Shown here: positions 1 through 5,367 of the stretch, piece after piece | Position numbering within the stretch: position 1 is the stretch's first letter | Layout of the letters: the number at the start of each line of letters is the position of its first letter | Source: an uncultured Collinsella sp. | GTDB lineage: Bacteria > Actinomycetota > Coriobacteriia > Coriobacteriales > Coriobacteriaceae | Assembly (NCBI GenBank): GCA_902493895.1 | Contig: CABUQW010000062.1 | Span: forward strand, 1 to 6,033 | Direction: 5' to 3' | DNA length: 6,033 bases | Translations under genes and position numbers: made by a program | Notes under the pieces: model-generated | Told to the model about the DNA's origin: nothing | What the model saw: the letters and a program-made list of their open reading frames with translations, nothing else | Database searches by the model: none

Positions 1-384
1 ATCTGGGTCTGCGTACTCATTATTGGCCGCGACATCTATCTGGGCATCGGCACGCTTATCGTGCGTCATTATCACCGTCGCCCCATCGATGTGGTCTTTC
101 CCGGAAAGATTGCCACGGCGCTGCTCATGACCGGCTTCTCACTCATGCTGCTCGGTTTCCCCGTTATTGACGGCCTGCACCTTTTATCTTCAACCCTTAC
201 GGCCTTCCCGGGCCTCAACGGAAGCTCGGTGCCCCTCGGCATCTTCTTTGTGTACGGCGGCGTGATCTTCTCCATGCTCACGGCTGTCATCTACTCCATT
301 AAGGGCGGAGTGGCCATTAAACAGGCTCTCGCGCATCCCGAGGACGAGGACATCGACTTTCTGAACCCTGAAATCGAAGACTGA
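1..384 (+). CDS. CDP-alcohol phosphatidyltransferase family protein, C-terminal part (5' truncated by window)
   Basis: The reading frame is open from base 1 to the TGA at 382-384 (127 codons visible), so the gene starts before the window; the GTG at 61 is an internal Val. It is an integral membrane protein. Hydrophobic segments lie at about fragment residues 1-20, 37-56 and 80-100, followed by an acidic cytoplasmic tail (EDEDIDFLNPEIED). Residues GRD at 9-11 and FPGKIAT at 33-39 match the second half of CDP-alcohol phosphatidyltransferases of the PgsA type, which transfer a phosphatidyl group from CDP-diacylglycerol to an alcohol such as glycerol-3-phosphate or inositol phosphate at the membrane. 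The catalytic DG..AR...G...D...D motif would lie upstream and cannot be checked, so the alcohol substrate is unknown. Its position just before a GarA-like FHA gene and a MerR gene recalls mycobacterial pgsA2 near garA. The family is fairly sure; the exact enzyme is not. Confidence 0.75.
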   Translation: MWVCVLIIGRDIYLGIGTLIVRHYHRRPIDVVFPGKIATALLMTGFSLMLLGFPVIDGLHLLSSTLTAFPGLNGSSVPLGIFFVYGGVIFSMLTAVIYSIKGGVAIKQALAHPEDEDIDFLNPEIED

Positions 385-394
385 TTCGTTGGGG

Positions 395-400
395 TATGAT
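395..400 (+). promoter_or_regulatory. Possible -10 box upstream of the FHA gene
   Basis: TATGAT lies in the 66-bp gap between the phosphatidyltransferase stop and the FHA start and differs from the TATAAT consensus at one position. No convincing -35 hexamer is seen 16-18 nt upstream (the bases at 372-377 are AATCGA). No terminator is visible after the upstream gene, so read-through transcription is equally plausible. Confidence 0.25.
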
Positions 401-440
401 TACGTACGGTTCATTATTTGCGGCACGTCCGCGATAAGTT

Positions 441-445
441 AGGGG
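441..445 (+). promoter_or_regulatory. Ribosome binding site deciding the FHA gene start
   Basis: AGGGG sits 5 nt before the ATG at 451. The alternative in-frame TTG at 418 has no purine-rich sequence at the right distance, and the 11 extra residues it would add resemble nothing in the family. The start at 451 is therefore preferred. Confidence 0.6.
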
Positions 446-450
446 TTGTC

Positions 451-885
451 ATGGACAACATGGTTAACAATATGCCTCAGAATGATAAGACTGCTGACGC
501 TACCTGCGTATTCCGCGTGCCTTCAAGCGACGTCACCGTTCCCGACCTCATGGCCAACGTGCGCATCACCGCCCCCGTCCTGTCCATCGTCAAGGGTCCG
601 CAGACTGGTGCCGCCTTTGAGCTCGAGGACGACGTGACCACCATCGGCCGCGATCCCGCGAACGGCATCTTCCTTAATGACATGACCGTTTCGCGCAGCC
701 ACGCGCGCATTATTCGCGAGGGCCTCGGCGCTCGCATCGAGGACCTGGGCTCGCTCAATGGTACCTGGGTCGACGGTGCCATTGTCAATGCAGCCCCGCT
801 GCACGACGGTTCTTCCGTTCAGATCGGTACGTTTACGCTCATCTACCACGAGAGCACGCCGGAGCGCATCGAAACCGGTGAGTAG
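451..885 (+). CDS. GarA/OdhI-like FHA-domain signalling protein
   Basis: The ATG at 451 gives 144 aa, close to the size of corynebacterial OdhI and mycobacterial GarA. Residues about 40-134 form one forkhead-associated domain with all hallmark motifs: GRD at 66-68, SRSHA at 81-85 (phosphothreonine-contacting Arg/Ser/His), DLGSLNGT at 98-105, VDG at 107-109 and VQIG at 123-126. The N-terminal tail carries DATCVFR at 16-22, which resembles the ETTSVFR kinase-target motif of GarA/OdhI. Thr18 aligns with the second Thr of that motif, and Ala17 replaces the first. In those relatives the phosphorylated tail is bound by the protein's own FHA domain, which switches off its inhibition of 2-oxoglutarate-linked enzymes. 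A Ser/Thr-kinase-controlled switch is inferred here, with targets unknown. The protein is cytoplasmic, with no signal peptide or membrane segment. The stop is 3 nt before the MerR start, so the two genes are very likely co-transcribed and translationally coupled. Confidence 0.88.
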   Translation: MDNMVNNMPQNDKTADATCVFRVPSSDVTVPDLMANVRITAPVLSIVKGPQTGAAFELEDDVTTIGRDPANGIFLNDMTVSRSHARIIREGLGARIEDLGSLNGTWVDGAIVNAAPLHDGSSVQIGTFTLIYHESTPERIETGE

Positions 886-888
886 GGC

Positions 889-1767
889 ATGGCCGAACGC
901 AACTATCTGAGTATCGGCCAAGTCGTCAACCTACTTCGAGGCGCATACCCCGATCTTTCGAACTCAAAAATTAGATTTCTAGAGGATGAGGGGCTCATTA
1001 CCCCTCATCGTACGCCTAAGGGATACCGTCAGTACTCTAAGGAGGACGTTGATCGTCTGGAGGTCATCCTGCACTTGCAGAAGACCCGCTACATGCCGCT
1101 CAACGTGATTAAGCAGCGCTTGGAAAACGCCACGGACCTGTCAACGCTCGCCTACGAGGTGGGCTTGCTATCCGATGTTCCGCTCAAGACGGAGCCCAAG
1201 GAGACTAAGCAAAAGCTGCATCCCATCGAGACCATTCCCGATATGTTGGGCGTCGAAATTTCGTTTATCCGCTCGCTCGCCGAGAACGACCTCATTCGCA
1301 TCATCAAGAGTCCGCAGAATCGCGAGCTTGTCGATGGTCGCGATTTTCCGATCATCCGCTACTGCTCCGAGCTGTCGCGCTTCCATATCGAGCCGCGCAA
1401 CCTGCGTCAGTACGTGTCTTCCGCCAACCGCGAGTCCTCGATGTTTGAGCAGGTGCTTGTGAGCATGCTCGGCATGGATACCTCCGATGACGAGCGCGAC
1501 GCCAAGCTCGAGCGTGCGTTTAAGAAGCTTCACGACCTGACGGAGGGCGTGCACACCGCGCTGCTCAAGAACCGCGTTTTTGAGTCGCTCAACGCCGTGG
1601 TCGAGGACGCCGACATCGATGCACTCGATGAGGAAATCACTCGCTCCGAGTCCACCAAGGCCAAAAACGAAGAGATAGCCGCGCCGGCTTCGCACAAGGA
1701 TTCTCTCGTCAAGCCGCTCAAGGTCGTCCCCCCTTCGCAATCCGGCACCGCCACCGCGGGCAAATAA
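889..1767 (+). CDS. ftsR: MerR-family transcriptional regulator, FtsR/Rv1828-like
   Basis: This 292-aa protein starts at the ATG at 889, with GGTGAG (878-883) serving as the ribosome site inside the preceding gene's end. Residues about 6-80 form a MerR winged-helix DNA-binding domain: YLSIGQVVNLL, then SKIRFLEDEGL at 26-36, RTPKGYRQYS at 41-50, and RYMPLNVIKQRL at 67-78. The long helix-helix signature and the RTP.GYRQ wing match the actinobacterial FtsR/Rv1828 group. A second region (about 112-200) contains the sequence IEPRNLRQY, then ANRESSMFEQ, also typical of that group; the C-terminal tail is charged and low in complexity. There is no cysteine metal- or redox-sensing cluster. In Corynebacterium, FtsR activates ftsZ and lies next to odhI; in Mycobacterium, Rv1828 follows garA. 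The same adjacency here supports orthology. Its role here, probably control of division or growth genes, is inferred. The gene symbol is by homology and context only. Confidence 0.82.
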   Translation: MAERNYLSIGQVVNLLRGAYPDLSNSKIRFLEDEGLITPHRTPKGYRQYSKEDVDRLEVILHLQKTRYMPLNVIKQRLENATDLSTLAYEVGLLSDVPLKTEPKETKQKLHPIETIPDMLGVEISFIRSLAENDLIRIIKSPQNRELVDGRDFPIIRYCSELSRFHIEPRNLRQYVSSANRESSMFEQVLVSMLGMDTSDDERDAKLERAFKKLHDLTEGVHTALLKNRVFESLNAVVEDADIDALDEEITRSESTKAKNEEIAAPASHKDSLVKPLKVVPPSQSGTATAGK

Positions 1768-1807
1768 CCGCTGCTGAAATTTCGGGAACCCATTGAAAGG
1801 TCATGCA

Positions 1808-2337
1808 ATGTACGACTTCGAATCTCAAATCGTCGACATCCCCGACTATCCCGAGCCGGAGTCATCTTTAAAGACATCACGCCGCTCTTTGGCAATCCCG
1901 AGGCGCTCAAAGCCATGACCGATGCCCTCGCCGAGCACTTTGCCGGCATGGGAATCACCAAGGTCGTGGGTCCCGAGGCTCGCGGCTTTATGGTTGGCGT
2001 ACCGGTAGCTGTAGCCCTTGGCGCCGGCTTTGTTCCCGCACGTAAACCGGGCAAGCTACCGCGCAAGACTGTGAGCCAGAGCTACGAGCTCGAGTACGGA
2101 ACGGATTCCATTGAGATCCATGCCGACGCTATCAGCTCTAAAGATACCGTGTTGATTCTGGACGACTTGGTCGCGACGGGCGGAACCGTCGAGGCAACAG
2201 GTAAACTGGTGCGAGATATGGGCGCAAAGCTTATCGGTTACGGTTGTATCCTTGAGCTTGCGTTTCTCAACCCGCGCGAGAAGCTCACGCCGTCTGATGA
2301 CGATGTGGAGCTCTTTAGCCTGGTGACGGTGGACTAG
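1808..2337 (+). pseudogene. apt: Adenine phosphoribosyltransferase, frameshifted (one base missing near 1858)
   Basis: Apt converts adenine and PRPP to AMP in purine salvage in the cytoplasm. GAAAGG at 1795-1800, 7 nt before the ATG at 1808, selects the start. Reading from there gives MYDFESQIVDIPDYPEP, the normal Apt N-terminus. At 1856-1861 (CCGGAG) one base is missing: inserting a G restores PGVIFKDITPLF, the conserved Apt motif, and the frame then runs to the TAG at 2335-2337 as a 176-aa protein, the usual length. Restored residues include GPEARGF at 55-61 and the PRPP loop VLILDDLVATGGT at 115-127, all intact. As written, translation from 1808 ends after 36 codons at the TGA at 1916-1918, which overlaps an internal ATG at 1915. 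A 140-aa product restarted there would lack the N-terminal segment. No downstream decay is seen, so this is either a very recent mutation or a sequencing/assembly error. Confidence 0.88.
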
Positions 2338-2369
2338 CCGTTACCCTTAGTTACTGGAAAGGAAGCTAC

Positions 2370-3497
2370 ATGCGCACAGCAAACACGCACAAAAACATGG
2401 CACGCTGCGCTGCTACGGCAACCCTCGCTTGTGTTTTGGGCTTGGGCCTCGCGGCTCCTGCCTACGCCGATACCGCATCCGACCTTGCCGCTGCTCGTAC
2501 GAAGCTCGAGCAGATCGGTACCCAAACTCAGCAGATTTACGATGAGCTCGCCACGCAGACGCAGGCGCTCGATCAGACTGCCGGCGAGATCACGCAAAAG
2601 CAGCAGGAGATCGCCGATGGTCAGGCTAAGCTCTCAACCTATGTCGCCGGCGAGTACAAAACCGGCGGTCTAAGCCTGCTTCAGGTTCTGACGGGTGTCG
2701 ATGACCTGAGCGATATGCTCAACCGTCTGTTCTACTACGGCAAAGTTTCCGATAAGCAAGCTCAGACCATTCAAGAGGTCAAGGAGCTTAAGCAGCAGCT
2801 CACCGATAAGCAGGCCGAGCAGGAGAAGAACGTCGCCGCCACGCAAAAGAAGGTCGACGAGCTTAACGCCCAGCAGGCTGAAGCCCAGAACGTCGTAAAC
2901 TCCCTGGATTCGCAGCTGCAGGCCGAGCTTGCCGCCGAGGCCGAGGCCAACGCCGCGCTGCAGGCCGGCATCAACGCCAGCACCGCCGAGAAGGCCACGG
3001 TGAGCAACGAGACTGCCGGTACGACCGAGAACACCAACAACGGTGGCCAGACCAGCAATAACAACAACCAGGGCGGCAACACTCCGGCTCCTACGCCGGC
3101 ACCTGCTCCGACGCCGCAGCCCTCCACGCCTGCTCCGGCTCCGACGCCTTCTGCTCCGAGCCAGTCCGTCGACGGCGGTTCTGTTGTCTCGCGTGCATAC
3201 AGCAAGCTTGGTTGCGCCTATTCCTGGGGCGGAATTGGCCCGAACAGCTTCGACTGCTCTGGTTTTGTAAGCTATTGCCTTACTGGTCGCTATTGCCGCC
3301 TGGGCACCACGGGCACCTTTATGGGCTGGACGCGTGTGTCCGATCCGCAGCCCGGTGACGTTGTAGTCAACTCGTACCACACCGGCATTTACATCGGTGG
3401 TGGTCAGATGATTCATGCTTCTGACTACAACACGGGTGTTATCATCAGCTCCGTTGCCGCCGGCATGAACAACAACTACATTTTCGTGCGCTACTAA
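2370..3497 (+). CDS. Secreted NlpC/P60 peptidoglycan hydrolase with CwlO/PcsB-like coiled coil
   Basis: This 375-aa protein starts at the ATG at 2370 after the strong ribosome site GGAAAGGAAG (2356-2365). Residues 1-33 are a Sec signal peptide: basic start, hydrophobic core LACVLGLGLAAP, and probable cleavage after AYA. Residues 34 to about 210 are Gln/Glu/Ala-rich coiled coil, interrupted at 91-126 by a Tyr/Gly/Leu-rich segment (YVAGEYKTGG, then DLSDMLNRL) typical of the hydrolase-regulating domain of CwlO/PcsB/RipA-type proteins. Residues about 212-266 form a flexible linker, first Asn/Gly-rich then Pro/Ala/Thr-rich. Residues 270-375 are the NlpC/P60 domain, with catalytic Cys296 in FDCSGF, His337 in YHTGIYIG and His349 in MIHAS. 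The family cleaves stem-peptide bonds such as D-iGlu-DAP in the wall. No LPXTG or wall-binding repeat is seen. It lies 32 bp after apt, with its own terminator after it. Control by an FtsEX-like complex is possible but only inferred. Confidence 0.92.
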   Translation: MRTANTHKNMARCAATATLACVLGLGLAAPAYADTASDLAAARTKLEQIGTQTQQIYDELATQTQALDQTAGEITQKQQEIADGQAKLSTYVAGEYKTGGLSLLQVLTGVDDLSDMLNRLFYYGKVSDKQAQTIQEVKELKQQLTDKQAEQEKNVAATQKKVDELNAQQAEAQNVVNSLDSQLQAELAAEAEANAALQAGINASTAEKATVSNETAGTTENTNNGGQTSNNNNQGGNTPAPTPAPAPTPQPSTPAPAPTPSAPSQSVDGGSVVSRAYSKLGCAYSWGGIGPNSFDCSGFVSYCLTGRYCRLGTTGTFMGWTRVSDPQPGDVVVNSYHTGIYIGGGQMIHASDYNTGVIISSVAAGMNNNYIFVRY

Positions 3498-3520
3498 GTA
3501 TTCAGATAAAGCAAACGGAT

Positions 3521-3560
3521 ATGGACCTCGTGGCTTTGAGTCATGGGGTCCATTCTTTTG
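3521..3560 (+). terminator. Rho-independent terminator after the NlpC/P60 gene
   Basis: A 14-bp stem pairs ATGGACCTCGTGGC (3521-3534) with GTCATGGGGTCCAT (3540-3553), including three G-T wobbles. The loop is TTTGA and the stem is followed by TCTTTTG. It begins 24 nt after the stop codon and probably ends the whole plus-strand cluster. Confidence 0.8.
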
Positions 3561-3573
3561 CCTTTAGTGCAGT

Positions 3574-3604
3574 CCGCTATCTAGTTTTGAATACTAGATA
3601 GCGG
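3574..3604. promoter_or_regulatory. Palindromic operator upstream of the degV-like gene
   Basis: Perfect 12-bp inverted repeat: CCGCTATCTAGT (3574-3585), 7-nt spacer TTTGAAT, ACTAGATAGCGG (3593-3604). It is not followed by a T-run and lies upstream of the -10 box, so it is unlikely to be a terminator or attenuator. A near copy lies at 5249-5277 before the DUF1836 gene: over the 27-nt core (3576-3602 against 5250-5276), 23 positions are identical, including the spacer except for one base. A shared binding site for a dimeric regulator is the best reading. The DUF1836 protein encoded nearby is the obvious candidate. Confidence 0.7.
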
Positions 3605-3626
3605 CCCAATCGGTCTGCAAGATGGC

Positions 3627-3632
3627 TATAAT
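3627..3632 (+). promoter_or_regulatory. -10 box of the degV promoter
   Basis: A perfect TATAAT lies 30 nt before the ATG at 3662. At 16-18 nt spacing only CCCAAT-, GCCCAA- or GGCCCA-type sequences occur, so no usable -35 box is seen. The palindrome at 3574-3604 ends where the -35 element would be, with its centre near -50 relative to the expected start of transcription. That arrangement fits promoters that need an activator. Confidence 0.6.
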
Positions 3633-3661
3633 TGAATGGGAACGATTAGAAAGGACCCTCT

Positions 3662-4528
3662 ATGAGCTGGGCACTTATCTCCGATTCAAGCTGCAACCTC
3701 CGCGATTGGCAACCGACCGCGCCCCATACCACCTTTGCATTTGCGCCCCTCAAAATTCGAGTGGGGGAGCATGAATTCGTCGATGACCTTTCGCTCGATG
3801 TTCATGAGCTCAACTGCGCTGTTCAGGCGGAGACGAACGCTTCTTCGAGCGCTTGTCCCAGCGTAGGGGAGTGGGCCGAGCTCTTCAAATTGGCAGACAA
3901 GACCATCTGCATGCCGATCTCTGAGGGCGTGTCGGGCAGCTACAACGCGGCAGCCACGGCTCGCGATATGGTTCTTGCCGAGGAGCCCGACCGACAGATT
4001 CATCTAGTCAATTCACGCGCAGCTGGCGGCAAAATGGACCTCATTTTCTTGCTGTTCGACCGCTATCTTGCAAGCAATCCGAATGTCTCATTCGAGGATG
4101 CTTGCGCATACTTCGATAGCCTTGAACAGAACAGCAAAATCCTCTTCAGTTTGTGCAATTACGAAAACCTCGCCAAAGCCGGACGTATCCCTAAGGCAGC
4201 CGGCGTCATTGCCAACAAGCTCAATATCCGTATTTTGGGCACAGCGAGTGAGGCCGGTAAAATCGAACTCGTCGGGCACACGCGTGGCGAAAAGAAGATG
4301 CTCAACAAGATCATCGACACTATGGAAGCCGAGGGCTTTACGGGCGGTGAGGTCGTCATAGATCACGTTGAGAACGAAGCTGGAGCCCAGGCGCTCACTG
4401 ACCGCATAGTCGAGCATTGGCCCGGCTCCAAGACCATCATCATGCCCTGCAACGGCCTGGATTCCTATTACGCCGAGATGCACGGCCTCATCATCGGCTA
4501 CGGCATGGGCGTAGCTTCGGGCAAATAA
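3662..4528 (+). CDS. DegV-family (FakB-like) fatty-acid-binding protein
   Basis: This 288-aa protein starts at the ATG at 3662, with AAGGA at 3651-3655 six nt before it. It has the two-lobed DegV layout: ALISDSSCNL at 4-13 (strand and first ligand loop), SSACPSVGEW at 62-71 (counterpart of the TSQPS loop), PISEGVSGSYNAA at 85-97 (counterpart of the SSGLSGTY loop), VNSRAAGG at 116-123 (counterpart of the family's VDSR element), and ENLAKAGRIPK at 168-178 (the L.kGGRi motif with its Arg). The C-terminus has NGLDSYYAEMHGLIIGYG in place of the HTGPG ending of classical members, as in a second DegV subgroup. DegV/FakB proteins bind a single fatty acid and present it to the FakA kinase for entry into phospholipid synthesis. 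No fakA is in the window, and that role is family knowledge, not shown here. The protein is cytoplasmic. It is monocistronic, between its own promoter and the terminator at 4548-4589, and convergent with the DUF1836 gene, with which it shares an operator sequence. Confidence 0.88.
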   Translation: MSWALISDSSCNLRDWQPTAPHTTFAFAPLKIRVGEHEFVDDLSLDVHELNCAVQAETNASSSACPSVGEWAELFKLADKTICMPISEGVSGSYNAAATARDMVLAEEPDRQIHLVNSRAAGGKMDLIFLLFDRYLASNPNVSFEDACAYFDSLEQNSKILFSLCNYENLAKAGRIPKAAGVIANKLNIRILGTASEAGKIELVGHTRGEKKMLNKIIDTMEAEGFTGGEVVIDHVENEAGAQALTDRIVEHWPGSKTIIMPCNGLDSYYAEMHGLIIGYGMGVASGK

Positions 4529-4547
4529 AGTCCAACCAAGCAAAAAT

Positions 4548-4589
4548 ACGGGCGGGACAAAGCGACAGATGGCTCTTTGTCCCGCCCGT
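4548..4589. terminator. Bidirectional terminator between the convergent degV and DUF1836 genes
   Basis: Perfect 15-bp stem: ACGGGCGGGACAAAG (4548-4562) pairs with CTTTGTCCCGCCCGT (4575-4589), with a 12-nt loop. It is followed by TTTTA on plus and, on minus, by ATTTTTGC. It lies 19 nt after the degV stop and 12 nt after the DUF1836 stop, so it serves both transcripts. Confidence 0.92.
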
Positions 4590-4601
4590 TTTATACGTCG
4601 G

Positions 4602-5213
4602 CTAGCTATTAAACCCGTTGAACTTGAGATAGCTCATCAAGTAAGCCTTCGAAACGAAGGACGATACCGCGCTACGCACAAGCAGCGACTCACGCGTTAC
4701 CTGATGCGCCGTATCGGGCACGGGAGTCTGCTCGACGGAAAACGCCGCACGAATCGATGCCTCGAGCTGATCGACCACATAATCAAAGGCCGTCGGGGCA
4801 TCGTAGCTCAAACGCTGAATGTTAAAGAGTGCCTGCACCGCAGCAATAGGTAGCACCTGCTTAAAGATGCAGATAGCGATCAGGCGGGCAATCTGCTCGC
4901 GGCCATATTGCTTTTTGACCGGAGCAGGCACTAGGCCGACCTTTACGTAGTTATTGATCATCGATGGCGTAATGATAGGCTGCTCAACGCAAATGGACAG
5001 CGGCTCCATCCAAAGCGCAACATACTCAATAACCTGGTCGCGGTAGAGTGTCACATTGGGCAACTGGTCATAGCGCGGCAGACTCAACGTATTGAGTTTG
5101 CGCACGATATCGGACTGAATAAATGCATCGGGCAGCACAGTGGGCTGAATATCCTCAGGCTTAATGCTGACCGACGAATCGGACATCGGGATAACGCGTT
5201 TGGCGTGGTTCAT
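4602..5213 (-). CDS. DUF1836 protein, MerR-like HTH putative transcriptional regulator
   Basis: This 203-aa protein starts at the ATG at 5213, behind an ideal GGAGG (5220-5224) with 6-nt spacing. The DUF1836 domain spans about residues 43-145. Its signatures are LPRYDQLPNVTLYRDQVIEYV at 45-65, ITPSMINNYVKVGLVPAPVKKQYGREQIARL at 81-111 (the MerR-like helix-turn-helix and wing, with TPSMINNYVK as the helical core), and the helix IAICIFKQVLPI at 112-123. A C-terminal region of about 60 residues has no recognisable motif and may hold ligand or dimer contacts. There are no membrane segments. The family's biochemical role is not established; DNA binding is inferred from the HTH-like fold. A palindrome in its own promoter that nearly matches one before degV suggests autoregulation and control of degV. 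The gene is monocistronic, separated from upstream trxB by a terminator. Confidence 0.85.
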   Translation of the reverse strand: MNHAKRVIPMSDSSVSIKPEDIQPTVLPDAFIQSDIVRKLNTLSLPRYDQLPNVTLYRDQVIEYVALWMEPLSICVEQPIITPSMINNYVKVGLVPAPVKKQYGREQIARLIAICIFKQVLPIAAVQALFNIQRLSYDAPTAFDYVVDQLEASIRAAFSVEQTPVPDTAHQVTRESLLVRSAVSSFVSKAYLMSYLKFNGFNS

Positions 5214-5237
5214 AAGGATCCTCCGTTCATTAGCTAT

Positions 5238-5243
5238 ATTGTA
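5238..5243 (-). promoter_or_regulatory. Possible -10 box of the DUF1836 gene promoter
   Basis: Read on minus, the sequence is TACAAT, 5 nt downstream of the palindrome at 5249-5277. TAGAAT (5243-5248 on minus) is a less likely alternative. The hexamer 17 nt upstream (ATGCAA) is a poor -35 and lies inside the palindrome, so a protein bound there would cover the -35 region. Confidence 0.45.
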
Positions 5244-5248
5244 TTCTA

Positions 5249-5277
5249 GGTTATCTAGTTTTGCATACTATATAACC
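5249..5277. promoter_or_regulatory. Palindromic operator upstream of the DUF1836 gene
   Basis: Inverted repeat with one mismatch: GGTTATCTAGT (5249-5259), 7-nt spacer TTTGCAT, ACTATATAACC (5267-5277). It shares spacer length, nearly all spacer bases and the TATCTAGT half-site with the palindrome at 3574-3604. Its centre falls about 19 bp upstream of the proposed -10, overlapping the -35 region, a position usual for repression or for MerR-type control. Confidence 0.68.
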
Positions 5278-5327
5278 GGAAAGTAAAAGTGGTTGGACAG
5301 CACATTGATACACCGTCCAACCACTTT
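5278..5327 (-). terminator. Terminator after the thioredoxin reductase gene
   Basis: Perfect 13-bp stem: AAAGTGGTTGGAC (5286-5298) pairs with GTCCAACCACTTT (5315-5327), with a 16-nt loop. On the minus strand the stem is followed by TACTTTCC, giving a T-rich tail that starts inside the stem. It lies about 40 nt after the trxB stop and directly abuts the palindrome at 5249-5277. Confidence 0.75.
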
Positions 5328-5367
5328 GTTAAAAGACAACAACCTTACATAAGATATATTATCGTAC

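Noticed and set aside
418..450. TTG start extending the FHA protein by 11 residues
   Set aside because: No ribosome site precedes it, while the ATG at 451 has AGGGG 5 nt upstream and gives the family-typical length.
1168..1740. 190-codon open frame on the minus strand inside the MerR gene
   Set aside because: It is a mirror of the codon bias of the plus-strand gene. It has no ribosome site and no recognisable motif, while the plus frame encodes a clear MerR protein.
1803..1805. Alternative ATG as apt start
   Set aside because: Its frame gives no Apt-like sequence. The ATG at 1808 gives the family's N-terminus with better ribosome-site spacing.
1915..2337. Intact 140-aa Apt starting at ATG 1915
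   Set aside because: It lacks the conserved N-terminal segment, which is encoded just upstream in another frame behind a good ribosome site. The gene really begins at 1808 and is frameshifted.
3086..3160. Repeats that might be a CRISPR or other array
   Set aside because: The repeats are short, imperfect and in frame within a coding Pro/Ala/Thr linker, with no unique spacers.
2670..3416. 248-codon open frame on minus opposite the NlpC/P60 gene
   Set aside because: Its Arg/Gly/Val/Leu-rich low-complexity translation is an artefact of the opposite strand's biased codons. The plus frame has a signal peptide and a catalytic domain.
3574..3604. Palindrome as a second terminator or a riboswitch hairpin
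   Set aside because: There is no T-run after it, it lies upstream of the -10 box, and it is duplicated before another gene, which fits a protein-binding site better.
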